Shown piece by piece: positions 50,043 through 61,249 of a DNA stretch of 64,000 nucleotides. The stretch is from positions 200,345,117-200,409,116 of the forward strand of contig CM077116.1 in NCBI GenBank assembly GCA_039619475.1, given 5' to 3'. Within the stretch, counting starts at the first letter, position 1, and every line of letters begins with the position of its first letter. Source of the stretch: Icerya purchasi. Lineage: Eukaryota; Arthropoda; Insecta; Hemiptera; Monophlebidae. The notes beneath the pieces were generated by a model. The model worked only from the letters and a program-made list of their open reading frames with translations, searched no databases and was not told the origin of the DNA. The translations under genes were made by a program, and so were the position numbers.

Positions 50043-50115
50043 TAGAACCTCCGCACTTTATTTTTAAGTTGTACAAATAGACATCACTTTTACCGCTACA
50101 CCATTGGAATTAAGC
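50034..50115 (-). mobile_element. tRNA-like SINE head abutting the fold-back element
   Basis: The minus strand starts near 50115: an A-box-like ggtgtagcggtaaaagtg at about 50084-50101, then a B-box-like ggttctaattcc at 50038-50049, differing from the GGTTCGANNCC consensus at the central G and by one extra base. The spacing is tRNA-like, but no cloverleaf with acceptor stem closes by eye. The downstream sequence on this strand runs straight into the right arm of the fold-back element, so the arm may be the SINE body. Confidence 0.55.
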
Positions 50116-52215
50116 TTTTCATAAAGCACAAAGAAGCCTAATGGATCTGATGAAAATATTGGGGCTAGCTCCTTTCTACTTTTGGATTATCCGCCTTTAC
50201 TTCCCCAGATTTCTCTGGTATCCAATTATTTCAGGCTGCCTAAACCTGGAAGCTACTTGGATCCGGAACGAGACAACTCCGGAAATCCCATGATACCTCT
50301 GGTTTGGTGGTTAAGTAAACCACTCTAGGCTACCGGGCATTTACACATCCTTTTCGAAATTATTCAGTAATAAATTTGAATGTTATTAATCATCGAGTAA
50401 AAATTTAACTTCTTCAATGGAACATCTATAAGAATAGTGAAAAGGTAAAATCGTTAAATATATAAGGTTTTTTAGACAATGCTTTCGATTTTCGACCCCC
50501 CCCCCCCGGTACTTTTCAAAATAAACATGCGCATATAGACAAAGAAAAATCAGTTTAAACTTATTTCATAATTTTCTAATACACAGAGAACAAGCGGGTA
50601 CAAACTATGAAAAAAAAGCAAAACTTTTTAAAAAATATATAAAGTTAAAAAAGGAACACAAAAAAAGTTGACGGAAGGCTACTCGATCAGCACTATGTTC
50701 TGCCAATGTGTACATTACGAACAAGTTAACTTTACAATCACAATATAAGACTCACGTTACTTTATGTGTACGTATACAAATCGAAACAGTTTTATTATAG
50801 TTCTTTAAAATTTCATATCCACAATGTGTTTTGCTTTCTTATTTTTTTTTTTTTTTTTTACATTACATCGTTTCTAAGACCATAATTGACGAGGCTATTT
50901 TTAAACAGCGCAGATAATTTTCTTTAAATTTTCATTAAATTTTCATTAAATTTTCATTAAATAAAATAATTCTCAAAAATTTTCTAAAAAGTAAATTTTT
51001 AAAAGACATGATGTTTTCGACAGACAAAGTCGTTTATTTTAATTAAATGCTACTTCGGTGATTAATTTTTTTTCGTTTTATTTTTTATTCTAATTATACG
51101 CTCGCTTGTTGCGCGTATCTGCATACAAGCCATTACAACAGGTCGATAAAATGAAATATTATAACACGCTTGTTAGGCTGGCAGTCGGGAAAGTAAGGAG
51201 TGATCAAACCTAGACGGAATGGTTGAACAGGATGATTTGCGGGGACTACTCGGCCAAATTGGCTGTAATGTTTTTCTTTGTTCCAGCTACAATAGCGTAG
51301 ACGTGTTTGTTCCAACTGTAATCTATTGAGTGCAAGGAATTCTTTTCTTGACGGATCGAATGATCGCCACCAAGGTTCAACGAATAATTTGACGGTACTT
51401 CGAAAAGGTTGCTTGCTGCAACTCAAATGAAAAATCTACTCTTCTTTTATGTTGCTATGCGGAAGAGAAGAAAAAAAAAAAAAAACTCTTTCTGTAGGTG
51501 GCACGTCGGATTAGGGAAAAATAAAGTTGCTTCGGTGTCAGGTTTATGCATTCGTTTTTGAATACTCCGACAGGTGCCGGTACCTGAAGAAAACCAGTAT
51601 CTACATCATCCAGCTTGGTAGAATTGTTGTACCACTGTTAACACTTTTTTATACTAAAGAATACGGTGGTAGTTGGCTGGATAGACCGGAGGAGAAATTA
51701 GAAAATCTGTAATAGTCGCACATGTTTATTAATGATTATTGAAATCAAACAACGACAAGCATATTTCCAAACCACGTTGATTGACTTTAAGAGTAGGGCA
51801 TGTAACCGCTTAGACTGAACTTCACCTGAAATTAAATAGGCGTATGCTGCGGAACGTAAAGCAGCTTTGAAGTATCTACTTTCGTTTTAACTGTGATTCT
51901 GATCATTTCAGGTCGAAATAACATCCAAGAGATTAAAACAGACGAGAATAAAAAATATAACGGTCAGCGAAAAGAGAGGAATATTCGAATAATAATATAT
52001 AAGACTAGCGTCATCGTTAAGGTTGATGCGAAGTTAAGGAAAAGTCAAAAATGTTTCGATTCTTGCCTGAATACGAATATAGATAGCGTTGCTGCATAAA
52101 ACCATTATGAAATATGTAACCGAAATTGCAACAGAAATTTCGCAAAATTAATTATTACTTTTTTTTTGAAAAACTGGTATAGTCCGTTGAAATTCACTAT
52201 TCCAAAGGATCGAGT
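50116..52215. other. Mostly AT-rich DNA, nothing firmly recognised
   Basis: 50120-50350 is less AT-rich and has a tagcctagagtgg string on the minus strand that looks A-box-like, without a matching B-box. A poly-C run lies near 50499-50508. A 97-codon minus-strand frame at 51133-51426 shows no domain I recognise. Confidence 0.4.
50926..50962 (+). repeat. 11-bp tandem repeat, about three units
   Basis: The unit is ttaaattttca, repeated three times in a row and leading into ttaaataaaat. Confidence 0.85.
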
Positions 52216-52220
52216 TTATG

Positions 52221-52257
52221 TATATATATATATATATATATAGATATAGATATATAA

Positions 52258-52287
<30 letters not shown>
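52221..52287. repeat. (TA)n then (GATA)n microsatellite
   Basis: A TA run at 52221-52242, a mixed segment, then seven or so GATA units end directly at the left end of the palindromic element. Confidence 0.95.
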
Positions 52288-52288
<1 letters not shown>

Positions 52289-52289
52289 T

Positions 52290-52975
52290 AACTCGGCCAT
52301 TTTGGCCTCGCAAGGGACTGTGCCCCTTGATCCCTCTTGCTTACATTTCTGTCTCTTTCTCTTCTATACTTTGCATAAAATGATCAAAATTTACAACGTA
52401 ATTCTAAATCGGTCCATATGAATATACATAATCACAAAAATCCTATTCTAACATTTAACTTTCATTACATGAAATTAGGACATTTTTCATTACAAAATCT
52501 AATAGAGACCGGCCTAAGAATTACGTTGTAATTAATATATATATAAAGTCGGTAAAAATTAAAATATAACAAACGTTACCTAAAATTGGGACATTTTTTC
52601 TAATGGAGGGTAGCCTAAGTATTACGTTGTAATTAATTACATTAATTACAACGTAATTCTAAGCCCCCCCCCCCCATTAGAAAAAATGTCCCAATTTTAT
52701 GTAACGTTTGTTATATTTTATAGGATTTTTGTGATTGTTATTTTAAAAATGTCACAATTTTATGTAACGAAAAAATGTCTTAATTTTATATAATGAAAGT
52801 TAAATGTTAAGATAGGATTTTTGTGATTATGTTATTTTTTGTGTGTCTTGATGCCGGTAAGAATTACGTTGTAAATTTTGATCATTTTATACAAAGTATA
52901 GAAGAGAAAGAGACAGAAATGAAAGCAAAACGGGTGAAGGGGCACAGCCCCTTGCGAGGCCAAAATGGCCGAGTT
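52290..52975. mobile_element. TA-associated hairpin-ended repeat, tail-to-tail dimer
   Basis: Both ends read inward as aactcggccattttggcctc followed by a cagccccttg-type hairpin. The two half-elements (52290-52637 and 52641-52975) are near-complete inverted copies. They meet at a perfect 17-bp palindrome (52621-52637 against 52641-52657, 3-nt spacer). Each half matches the monomer at 13535-13969. The left half contains an extra internal copy of the right-end motif plus a TA run near 52505-52550, so an earlier rearrangement or nested insertion is likely. The C-run at 52664-52675 lies in the right half. No coding capacity. Confidence 0.8.
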
Positions 52976-55900
52976 AATTAATATATGTACATAAAATTAA
53001 TAAAAATATTTTTCTGGCAGAAATTTCCGAAAATAACTTACAGTATTGCACAGAAGAGTCCAGCTTTCAGTTCAAGTTTTAATCGTCTACGGTGCTTCCT
53101 CTTTTTTATTTTTTGGTGTAACGTATAATTTTGTTCGATTAAATCGTTTTTCTTAATCACACGTACAAAAAAACACACACAAACGCACAATTACACGAAC
53201 ACATATAATCGCGCCCTTTAGCGGAAGTGATATATCGCTTTATATTTGTTTAATGTTCTGCATTGTAACGAGGACGGCGGTACTGGCCGCCCACCGTTTT
53301 CAGATTACGGTGGAATAAATAATTACATAAATGGTAAAATATGCGATCGTATTTAAGTAGTAGTAATAGTGGTAGCGGTTTTACTAATGACGAGAATATA
53401 AATAGTAACACCGTTCAGTCTGTTAATAATAATAATAATAATTAATAAAATCAACGATAATGTAAAGCTGCTTGCTGATAAGACAAATTATATTTCTGAA
53501 TATGGACAACGCATTTCTCGTAGACAACATAGATATACGACCACGGTGGGTTAATATCGATAATACTGATAGAGAATTTTGCTTTCATAATATACACCGA
53601 ATGTAAAGTAATTATTAAAAAGTATCTATTATAAATAGGTCTTTTTGAATTAAAGAAATGTTATTTATGAAGTTCCAAAAATTAAGGAAGAAACACTGAC
53701 ATATTATAATATTAACGCCGTCTGATGCATTCTGATGGGGAAACTACAAATAAGTAAATATTAAAAGAAAATGACCCGAGGGTTCTCTATAACTTTATAG
53801 CTTTTAGTTAGAGTAGGCGAATAGATTATCGGAGGCAGAAATGGTGGAGAATTTAAACGGTGAATTCGCAAAAGTCCAAAAATTATTCTAAAATTTAAAC
53901 GAAGATCCGTCTACTTTCGCTTTAATTATTTCAAAATATCATCCCTTTCGCAATAATTAGAGTCATTAACATCTTCTTTCAGCTAGGCTCGTATTATTAA
54001 TTACATTCCGGATTCATCGATATAAATTGAAATTAGCGTTTTCAATTGAGAAAGAAAAAAGTAACGTCACCTATTCAATCCACCGAGAAAAAGACATAAA
54101 ATAAGCATCGTGGGGGGCTGTTAATTAGGAAACTACTAAGAATTGCGAAGCAGTGCGGCCATCGGCGAAAATAAAAAATATTTTATTTTTGGGCTACGAG
54201 TCGCAAGATTTTATTAGGATAAATCAAACAGGAAACATTAAAAATTTTTTCTATTCCGACAAGTTTATATTTTTTTCCAGAAAAAAATTCCCAACGAGTA
54301 AGGAGGTCTAGAGCAGTACTTGAACTTTGCAAAGATTTTACTTCGCAGTTATTTACGCTAGCTGCATAATGATCGAGTGATATTTTGCTTACGTCGACGG
54401 CATCCTCTTCCGGATAATATCCGAATATAAATTACTCAAGTGGAAAACTATTGTCACGCTAACACTAATGGCCTCGTGTGTAACATGCCAGCAAAAGGGC
54501 GAAGAGCCAAAAAAAAAAAAAAAAATCAACAAAAAAACGAACATTTTTCTTAATTCAATACCGACTGTGTAGAGTCCGTCTATAGTCCGATGATAGAGAA
54601 CAATTAGTCTTCTTTTATAACGTTAAACCGCAAAACATGGCCAAATTCGGAGATATATGTGACTGTCAGAGTTTCTGTTCGGTCATTTTGAACACACCGA
54701 TAATTTCGTTATTCGATTGTATTATATACTTTGTACATTGAAATTTGCTTTGCGCATGTCGCGAGCCACATTGCGCCAATAATTCATCGTGACTCAGTCG
54801 TGCCCAAGGCTAAATTTCTTCATCAGTCTTCGGCGTTAATTGTCTCAAGTCGCAAATAACAGTCTACAAGAACCACGCGAATAAATATTTTATCGATAAT
54901 CAGTCGGCATTTGTTAACAAGTGTAAAAATTAAAAATAAAGCGATTTATTTATAAAGAAAAAAAAAAAAAAAAAAAAAAGAAGCGGCTCATTAGTTCATT
55001 TAGTATACGAATGAACTAAAATTATTCGCGTTCTTTCTACCGGCGAAATTATCGGACACAGAAATATGGAAAAACTCATTAATTTTATTATGTAGAAAAA
55101 TTAGTACATCAGATGAACAACTACTATTTACGTATGATCATTGTGGAAACTACAAACATTACAAAACGAAATGGTAGTTCTTAATTATTCTAGGAAAGTC
55201 AGATTTGTCGGCACGCTTATACACTTTCGATTTCACCAACTCTAAATTAATCAACCGACACTGCGCTCACATACTAGACTTTTAATCAATGAAACGCATC
55301 CAATGATGATAGCGTGTAGGAAAAATACGGCATAGCGATTGTAACAGAAAAACCAACGAAAATAGAAATGCGAAAAAATAACAATAAGTGTGTCTGTAAC
55401 TACTCTAGTAGCATAGTGCGAATCTTACACAACCCCGATAATTACACATGTCCGTCTTCCATTGCATCGGCAATCATCACGAGTTTGGTTCCTATTTATC
55501 ATTAATATCCGTTATTAATGTAAAAAGTTATAGTGTCGCATATTTCTGATAGTGATTTTGTGCCTTTTTACAGAAATTATATATTTCTGTTGTATTTCTG
55601 TGACGTCATCATGTAACATAAAGTCGCACTGCATTAATAAATTAGTTGTTTAATAAATATAAATATGTATATATATAATTCAAACAGCGACCTCTTTAAA
55701 ATTTAAAAATGTTTTAAAAATACAGAACTATTACAGTTTTCGTTTTATTTTTAGGTGAAAGACGAAAAAAATTATAAAATTGTTACTAAAATGGTAGTTT
55801 AGAATTTTTAATGGTAAATTACTAGAACAATTAGAACGATAATACTTTTATTTTAGTTAGTAATCCGATCTGAATTCTTTTTTGGTTGAGCAAGTTTGAA

Positions 55901-56980
55901 TATATATATATATATATATATATTTCTCATTGAACTATTTTCATTTACATTGAGCAAAAATAAAAATTAAAAATAAATAAAAAAAAACAAAAGAACCGCG
56001 ACAGTTACGTTTAAAACAGAATAAAAACGTAACACTAGAAAACAAATCTTTTATAGTATAAATTATGTTTCTCTGTTGTAATAAATTTTTTCATGAAGAG
56101 TTTGATTCTTTGGAGGGGAGAGTCCCCATTTCTCCCACACTACCTCACCACCCGCTGATCTGCCACTGTGTTATTATTTATTATTATTATTATTAACAAA
56201 ATAAATTTCTTAATTTTGTTGTTTTTAAGAAATTTTTTTTGTTCGAGTTTTATTATTTTCATTGTATTTTAATACTCCATCGCTCGCACAGTTCCTGCGC
56301 ATAGATCGAAATGTGTACATTAATAATAATAATAATAATAAAAAAAATTATTTAATTTGATTTGATTTCCTAAATTCTGTTCTATAAATATTTCTGAAGT
56401 ATAAAGTATTAAAGATAATTATTACGGAAGAACAGAAGGGAGTATAATAATGATTAGGGATTATTATGTAAAATGTGATAAATTTACTTCACGAATTTAA
56501 CAATTTTTTCAAAGCTTTTATTTAAAATTTCGGGTAAAACACTAAATTGCTACGCATAACGTAAATACGTGTATTTCATCACGAACTAAAATTGCGGGAA
56601 CACGCACACAGGCATACGGGTGTGGAAAGGGAGGAGATTCATAATTTCTCAAATTATTTTAAGGTGGAAAATTAAACTTCGTATAGGCATCGGGCATAAT
56701 AATTACAGATTTCTATGCGAATCTCGCGTAAATACGCGTATTTCATCACGAAATAACATTGATCATTTTTTGTATTTTTTTGAGGATTTTTAATCTATTG
56801 AATAAAGAACCACGATATAAAATTAAAAGGATTTACATTTAATACTTTTTAAATTATGTTTACAAAGCATTTATAAAATTGTATTTCCTTTGTATTTCAC
56901 AATAAATGAATAACTTGGCGTAATAGTCAATACCGCTTACATTTTTAAAAATGTAAATTTTTAGGTTCTAACATATACAA
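52976..56980. other. AT-rich DNA, nothing recognised
   Basis: Microsatellites: (AAT)n near 53426-53444, (TA)n at 55900-55923, (TTA)n near 56170-56193 and (AAT)n near 56322-56340. A direct repeat near 56561 and 56729 is reported separately. No exon-like frame, tRNA or transposon end was found in about 4 kb. Confidence 0.4.
56553..56761 (+). repeat. Direct repeat pair with AAATACGCGTATTT palindrome
   Basis: gtaaatacgtgtatttcatc then acgaactaaaattg (from about 56560) recurs as gtaaatacgcgtatttcatc then acgaaataacattg (from about 56729). The second copy contains the perfect 14-bp palindrome aaatacgcgtattt; the first differs by one base. Confidence 0.75.
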
Positions 56981-56989
56981 TATTGGTAA

Positions 56990-57266
56990 CAAGGGCGTCG
57001 CCAGCGGATGAGCCGGGGGGGGGGGCAAGATGATAGAAAGAGGATATGAGTTATAAAAATAAAATTTATAAGTTATAAAGGCTTAATATTTTATTAAACA
57101 AGAATAAAATCTTAATTAAAACATAATTTTCGTGGGTTTCTGATAAAAAACTTCCAAATTGTCCATGATTACGCGCCTATGAATACTCATCATGGCTAGT
57201 TGATTAAAAAGTTTCAAGGCCCCACGGGGGGCAACTGTCCCCCCTGCCCCGCTGGCGACGCCCATG
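56990..57266. mobile_element. hAT-type MITE with 8-bp target duplication
   Basis: The element starts caagggcgtcgccagcgg and ends with the near-exact inverted copy (ccgctggcgacgcccatg), so the termini are CA...TG. The perfect 8-bp direct repeat attggtaa flanks it at 56982-56989 and 57267-57274. An 8-bp duplication is the hAT hallmark. G-rich and C-rich runs lie just inside the termini. At 277 bp without coding capacity it depends on a transposase in trans. The duplication is intact, so insertion may be fairly recent. Confidence 0.93.
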
Positions 57267-57274
57267 ATTGGTAA

Positions 57275-57765
57275 TATGTGTAATTCGGACGTTTTAATGA
57301 CTGGGAGCGCACTATTTAAATATACCGAGTAATTCAAGTAATGCACGAAGAAATCTATACTTTTTCTTTGATTATACATGTTCCGCAAAAATATTATTGT
57401 AAACTTCACGATTTTATATAATACATAGACGTTTTATATAATAAACAGAATACTAGCATAAATCATGCAAAAAGTAATAAATTTTTATATATGCTGTTTT
57501 GTAATTTTATCTAATTCTTTTTTAATCAATAGCGGCAGATGACAACTGCATTTTAAAACTCTTTAACTATGTAATCGAAGCAAACGTATTGATTTTTTAA
57601 TTAACATCTTCATAATGACGGTAGTTCGTCGAAACTAGTCGATGTTTTTTAATAATTTTAATATGTTTTGTGTTTTATTTATATGATAATTTTATTATTT
57701 GTGTTCGACATAATATTGTGAATTGATTACTTTTTTAAATATACCTATATATATATATATATATA
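57275..57765. other. AT-rich DNA with a TA run and a shared motif
   Basis: A cgtcgaaactagtcgatg string near 57626-57643 resembles the string in 41509-41638. TA repeats begin near 57747. No gene is seen. Confidence 0.45.
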
Positions 57766-57768
57766 TAT

Positions 57769-58137
57769 CAGGTCCGTGCCCGGAATATTGAAAAGGAGGG
57801 GGGGGGGATTTTCTTTGCATATCTATTTTGTAAATAACAATATATTTTTCACTAATATTCATACTATTAATAATTTCCATCATTTTGATTTATGTATTAT
57901 AAATTTACATAAATGAATTATTACATATGTTATTGATTATACTCATGATATAAAATTTTGCATAAAATATTAATGAAGTACCTAAAAATATGGAGTATAT
58001 ATTTTTTTTTGTTTTTTAATGTAAAAACACCCCAAAAGAATCATCAATATTTTTTTCAAATTTTTGTGTATTTATAATAACTATTTCAGTTCTAATTGGG
58101 GGGGGGGGACCCCTAAAACCCCACGTGAACACGGCCT

Positions 58138-58139
<2 letters not shown>
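57769..58139 (-). mobile_element. hAT-MITE-like repeat, copy 2, inside a TA run
   Basis: The ends are caggtccgtgcccgg and, at the right, cacggccttg; read inward the termini are caggtccgtg and caaggccgtg. It lies between TA runs, so an 8-bp atatatat duplication is possible but cannot be told from the microsatellite. The body is the reverse complement of 40690-41150. G-runs occur near both ends (about 57798-57806 and 58098-58108). Assignment to hAT rests on CA...TG ends and general layout. Confidence 0.75.

Positions 58140-58174
<35 letters not shown>
58140..58174. repeat. (TA)n microsatellite
   Basis: A pure TA run lies between two MITEs. Confidence 0.95.
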
Positions 58175-58178
<4 letters not shown>

Positions 58179-58182
58179 CGAC

Positions 58183-58580
58183 TAGTGATGTGTAGTTCGT
58201 GAACGAACTGATCGAAAGAACTGATTCATGAAAAAGAACTGAAAGAAATGATTCACAAAACTTAAAAGAACTGGTTCTGTATGAACTGTTTCGGATGAAA
58301 ATGAACAGAATGAGCCGGAGCAAATAGTCCGGACAGACAAAATAAAAATGATTACAAAAATCACGCTTTTATTTCATTTGATTCGGAAGATATAGTCCGA
58401 ACAGACAAAATAAAAACGATTACACAGTTGCTTAGTATAGTAAGATATGTTTACATGTAGATCTCTAAAAGATTTTCGAAAACAATCAGTTCCTTGGGAA
58501 CCGGATCTTTGAATCAGTTCTTTATAGTGAACTGATCCGAAAGAACTGATCCGCAGAAAGAACTTTAAAACCCATTACTG
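58183..58580. mobile_element. hAT-type MITE with 8-bp target duplication
   Basis: The perfect 8-bp repeat gtaccgac flanks it at 58175-58182 and 58581-58588. The left end is tagtgatgtgtagttc and the right end, reversed, is cagtaatgggtttt, related to the CAGTGATG-type ends of many hAT MITEs. Subterminal regions hold many gaactgat/gaactgg motifs in both orientations, the pattern expected for clustered transposase-binding sites. A 30-bp segment around agtccg.acagacaaaataaaaa occurs twice, near 58328 and 58393. No coding capacity. Confidence 0.92.
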
Positions 58581-58613
58581 GTACCGACTGTGTTGCATCT
58601 GAGTTTATATATA

Positions 58614-59333
58614 CGTGGCACGTTCACCAAGTAAGCCCCCCCCCCTCGTGTAAAACCGGTTAGAATAAACTTCCGGGAGTAAACGTGGTCTCATTTTATA
58701 GGTACAACATTCAAGTTTAAACTAGTATGAACCGAAATACTGTATGTGTTTTCGTTTTCGGGTTACGTGAATTAATCATAAGTGAAATTCTAAAAGTTGC
58801 CGCCACCTAAGAGGTGTGTTCAGTTATTCGTTTTTTAAACCACGTAAAAAAATTGCACCAATTGAAATTCATCGACAATTTGTGGAGGCTTATGGTCCTG
58901 TGATGAGTGTTCAACACGTTTGTAAATGGTTTCGTGAATTCCGAAGAGGTAGAACGAATGTAGAGGAAGAGCAACGGGATATGTAATCTCAGACGAACTG
59001 GTGCGAAAAATCGAAAAAACTCTGCGATCCGATCGCCGCCCCAAACCTCTTGACCAGTTTCCGGGTATGTCATTACTATGTGAAAAAATTCGAGACCGAA
59101 GAGGAGTTGAAAAATTTTGTTCTTACCTAGTTAAAAAATTTGGCGGGAAGTTTCTACGAGGAGGGTATTTATAAGTTAATTTCTCGACTCGACAAATACT
59201 TAAATTTCAAAGGTAAATATATGGAATAAAATAAATAAAAGCATGCTGAATTCAGTTCCGGTGCGGGGTTTTTTCTGCCCTTATTAGTTTCAAAAATAAA
59301 AAATAGGGACCCTTACTTTATGAATGACCTTCG
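58614..59333 (+). mobile_element. mariner deletion derivative
   Basis: TA dinucleotides flank it at 58612-58613 and 59334-59335. Imperfect inverted ends are cgtggcacgttcaccaagta on the left and cgaaggtcattcataaagta reversed from the right. Inside are the first and last parts of a mariner transposase joined directly, so most of the catalytic core has been lost. At 720 bp it is about half an intact mariner. It is a different lineage from the element at 61481-62799. Confidence 0.85.
58811..59229 (+). pseudogene. mariner transposase, N- and C-termini fused by deletion
   Basis: From 58811: EVCSVIRFLNHVKKIAPIEI, HRQFVEAYGPVMSVQHVCKW, FREFRRGRTNVEEEQRD. This is the first helix-turn-helix and linker of the mariner DNA-binding domain. 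After a frameshift ISDELVRKIEKTLRSDRRPK gives the start of the second helix-turn-helix. The protein then jumps to its extreme C-terminus: YVKKFETEEELKNFVLT, a stop, LKNLAGSFYEEGI, and KLISRLDKYLNFKGKY. All three catalytic Asp residues are missing. No start Met is evident. Confidence 0.85.
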
Positions 59334-59590
59334 TACATGAATTCGAATAAATCGTAAATAGAATAACGAGACGCATAACGGAATTACACATTAAAATGCT
59401 AATGAAAACTAAAGCATTTTTCGCACGATAGACATTCAGCAATTTCTAGAACTACAACTGCTTAGTAAGACTTCATATAAATAATGATAATGTGATTTAG
59501 CGAAAAATAAAAATGGAAGTGGCGTAATTTAAACGAAGTTTTGAACAAATTACGTCCAAATAGATCTGCTGGCACCTTGAAATATGAAAT
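59334..59590. other. AT-rich DNA, nothing recognised
   Basis: No features are visible between the mariner derivative and the next LINE-like stretch. Confidence 0.5.
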
Positions 59591-59599
59591 TAACGTACT

Positions 59600-60310
59600 T
59601 TCTCGTCCCATTGAATGGCGGTGTTTATTGAAGGAGAACAAAAATTACATACTCAAATTGGTTCGCTGGTTTTAAAATTTTATATCCGATCCCCAAAATG
59701 TGTCCTACAGGCCGTCTACTCTTCCTTTCCTCTATGCCGACTATACAAGTTTCCTCATACGTTCTTTAATTCAAAGTATTTTCCTATCTCACTCTAACCA
59801 AACCTCATGGCCAGTGGTAAGGCGATGTCCCGACGGCTGATCTACTACCTTGTTTATCTTCTTCTAAAAGTGATTTTTTCCCCTTCAGCGTATTTTTATT
59901 CTACAATAATATTATTTTTTCCGCATACCGACTTCATTTCCTTTATTCCCAAAAATCCTAAATTCTGTTCGACCGAATCATTTCATTCAACCTTGGTTTA
60001 TCAACTTTACAATTTTCTTCTTACGCCTTGGACATCGGTCTGCTTTTTACAACACTTTTCCGTTTTTCACTTGTATTGTCTTCATTCGGGCCCTTCCGTT
60101 TTTCGCTTTATACGGCAGCGATCACACATGTTATTTAAAAAAACATTTGTATTTCCACTTACGCCTCCCTTTTACTAAACGGTCCGCCTACTTTCTGTGG
60201 TGCATCTTTCATCCTTCCCCTTCGGTTATTCTAGTCTTTTTTTACCTGTTGTCCTGATTCTCTCCTTTTCCTAATTTTTGAGCCAATGTCAACAAACCTA
60301 AAAAAGGAAA
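59600..60310 (+). pseudogene. Possible I-like LINE C-terminal relic
   Basis: The plus strand is pyrimidine-rich, mirroring the purine-rich plus strand over the minus-strand I-like relics. Near 59690-59770, frame-shifted pieces read NVLQAVYSSFP-like and IRSLIQSIFLSHSNQTSWP-like. They resemble the SDSxSVLQAIxSSF end of the RNase H domain and its follow-on. Near 60020 a FFLRLGHRS-like block resembles the LRIGH motif of the C-terminal region. A 123-codon frame (59807-60178) spans much of it but is in no single LINE frame. No catalytic residue can be confirmed. Confidence 0.4.
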
Positions 60311-61060
60311 AAAGCCTATCTCTGAGTTTAATGTTTCATGTTGCTTTTTGAGTAGACGTAATACCTTCATTCTGAGACCGAATGTAGTATGTGGATTGTA
60401 CACCCATTTTATTATTTTGCGGGGGCGATTTTTTAAGAAGCTATAAATTTTTTACAAAACAAAACAAGTACGCAACCCGCACACTAAATTCTGTCCCAGA
60501 ATAACGGTATTATGTCTACTTTTTTGTCTGATTTAAATTACGCTAATTATATTTATTAATTAATTTTTGCTTAATGTAAGCAATATCGCTATTAATTTCA
60601 AAAATTCCACGGTTATTAAGATTTATTCATGAATTTTTCCAGAAGGAGCTGGAAAATTTACTTCGAATAAGTTCAAATTAATACAGCTAAAAAAAACAAC
60701 AAAAAAATCGATTAACGTCACTATCATTTTTGGATAATACTCGTGTGTAGGTCTCGCTTGTTGTATCTCAACTCTTGAAGGGGCTTTTTCATTTTCTTTT
60801 GTGTTATCGTGTGCTGACTCTTAATGGCTCATGAGTACGAAGCCTTTTGAGCTAAAATCTAACTATTTCACGGCGGCTCAGTCCGCCGTGTGCACTGAAT
60901 GTTCGAAATGAAATATAGTTATTCACAAGATCATGTATGTATATATTAATGAAATTTATAGCACTTGATTTTTTTGATGACTAGTATTTTAATATTATAT
61001 TATCGAACACAGAAAAAAAAAAAACTACTCACAGATGACCAACAACAAATAGCAATTATT

Positions 61061-61098
<38 letters not shown>

Positions 61099-61195
61099 CT
61101 TCCGCAAACGATTTAATTTAAAGATGGTTGCGGATCCGCTGACCACGCAATGCTTTGATAACGGTATTCTTTCAGAGCAAAACGCATACTAAAAT
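60311..61195. other. AT-rich DNA with a (TA)n run at 61065-61094
   Basis: No gene, RNA or element terminus is recognised. Confidence 0.45.
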
Positions 61196-61249
61196 GGATT
61201 AATTATCGAACGACCGAAAGACTCGCGAAAACCCGGGTAGTCGATCAGC

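Noticed and set aside
50034..50115. Functional tRNA gene
   Set aside because: Promoter-box-like motifs are present, but no acceptor stem or clear anticodon arm closes, and the B-box is degenerate.
51133..51426. 97-codon minus-strand frame
   Set aside because: I recognise no family and see no supporting signals; kept only as a note.
57769..58139. Target duplication atatatat
   Set aside because: It cannot be distinguished from the surrounding TA microsatellite.
58807..59073. Minus-strand frames of 88 and 69 codons
   Set aside because: They are antisense to the mariner helix-turn-helix coding sequence at 58811.
59807..60178. 123-codon plus-strand frame as a possible gene
   Set aside because: It has hydrophobic low-complexity composition from pyrimidine-rich DNA, and is better read as frame-scrambled LINE relic.
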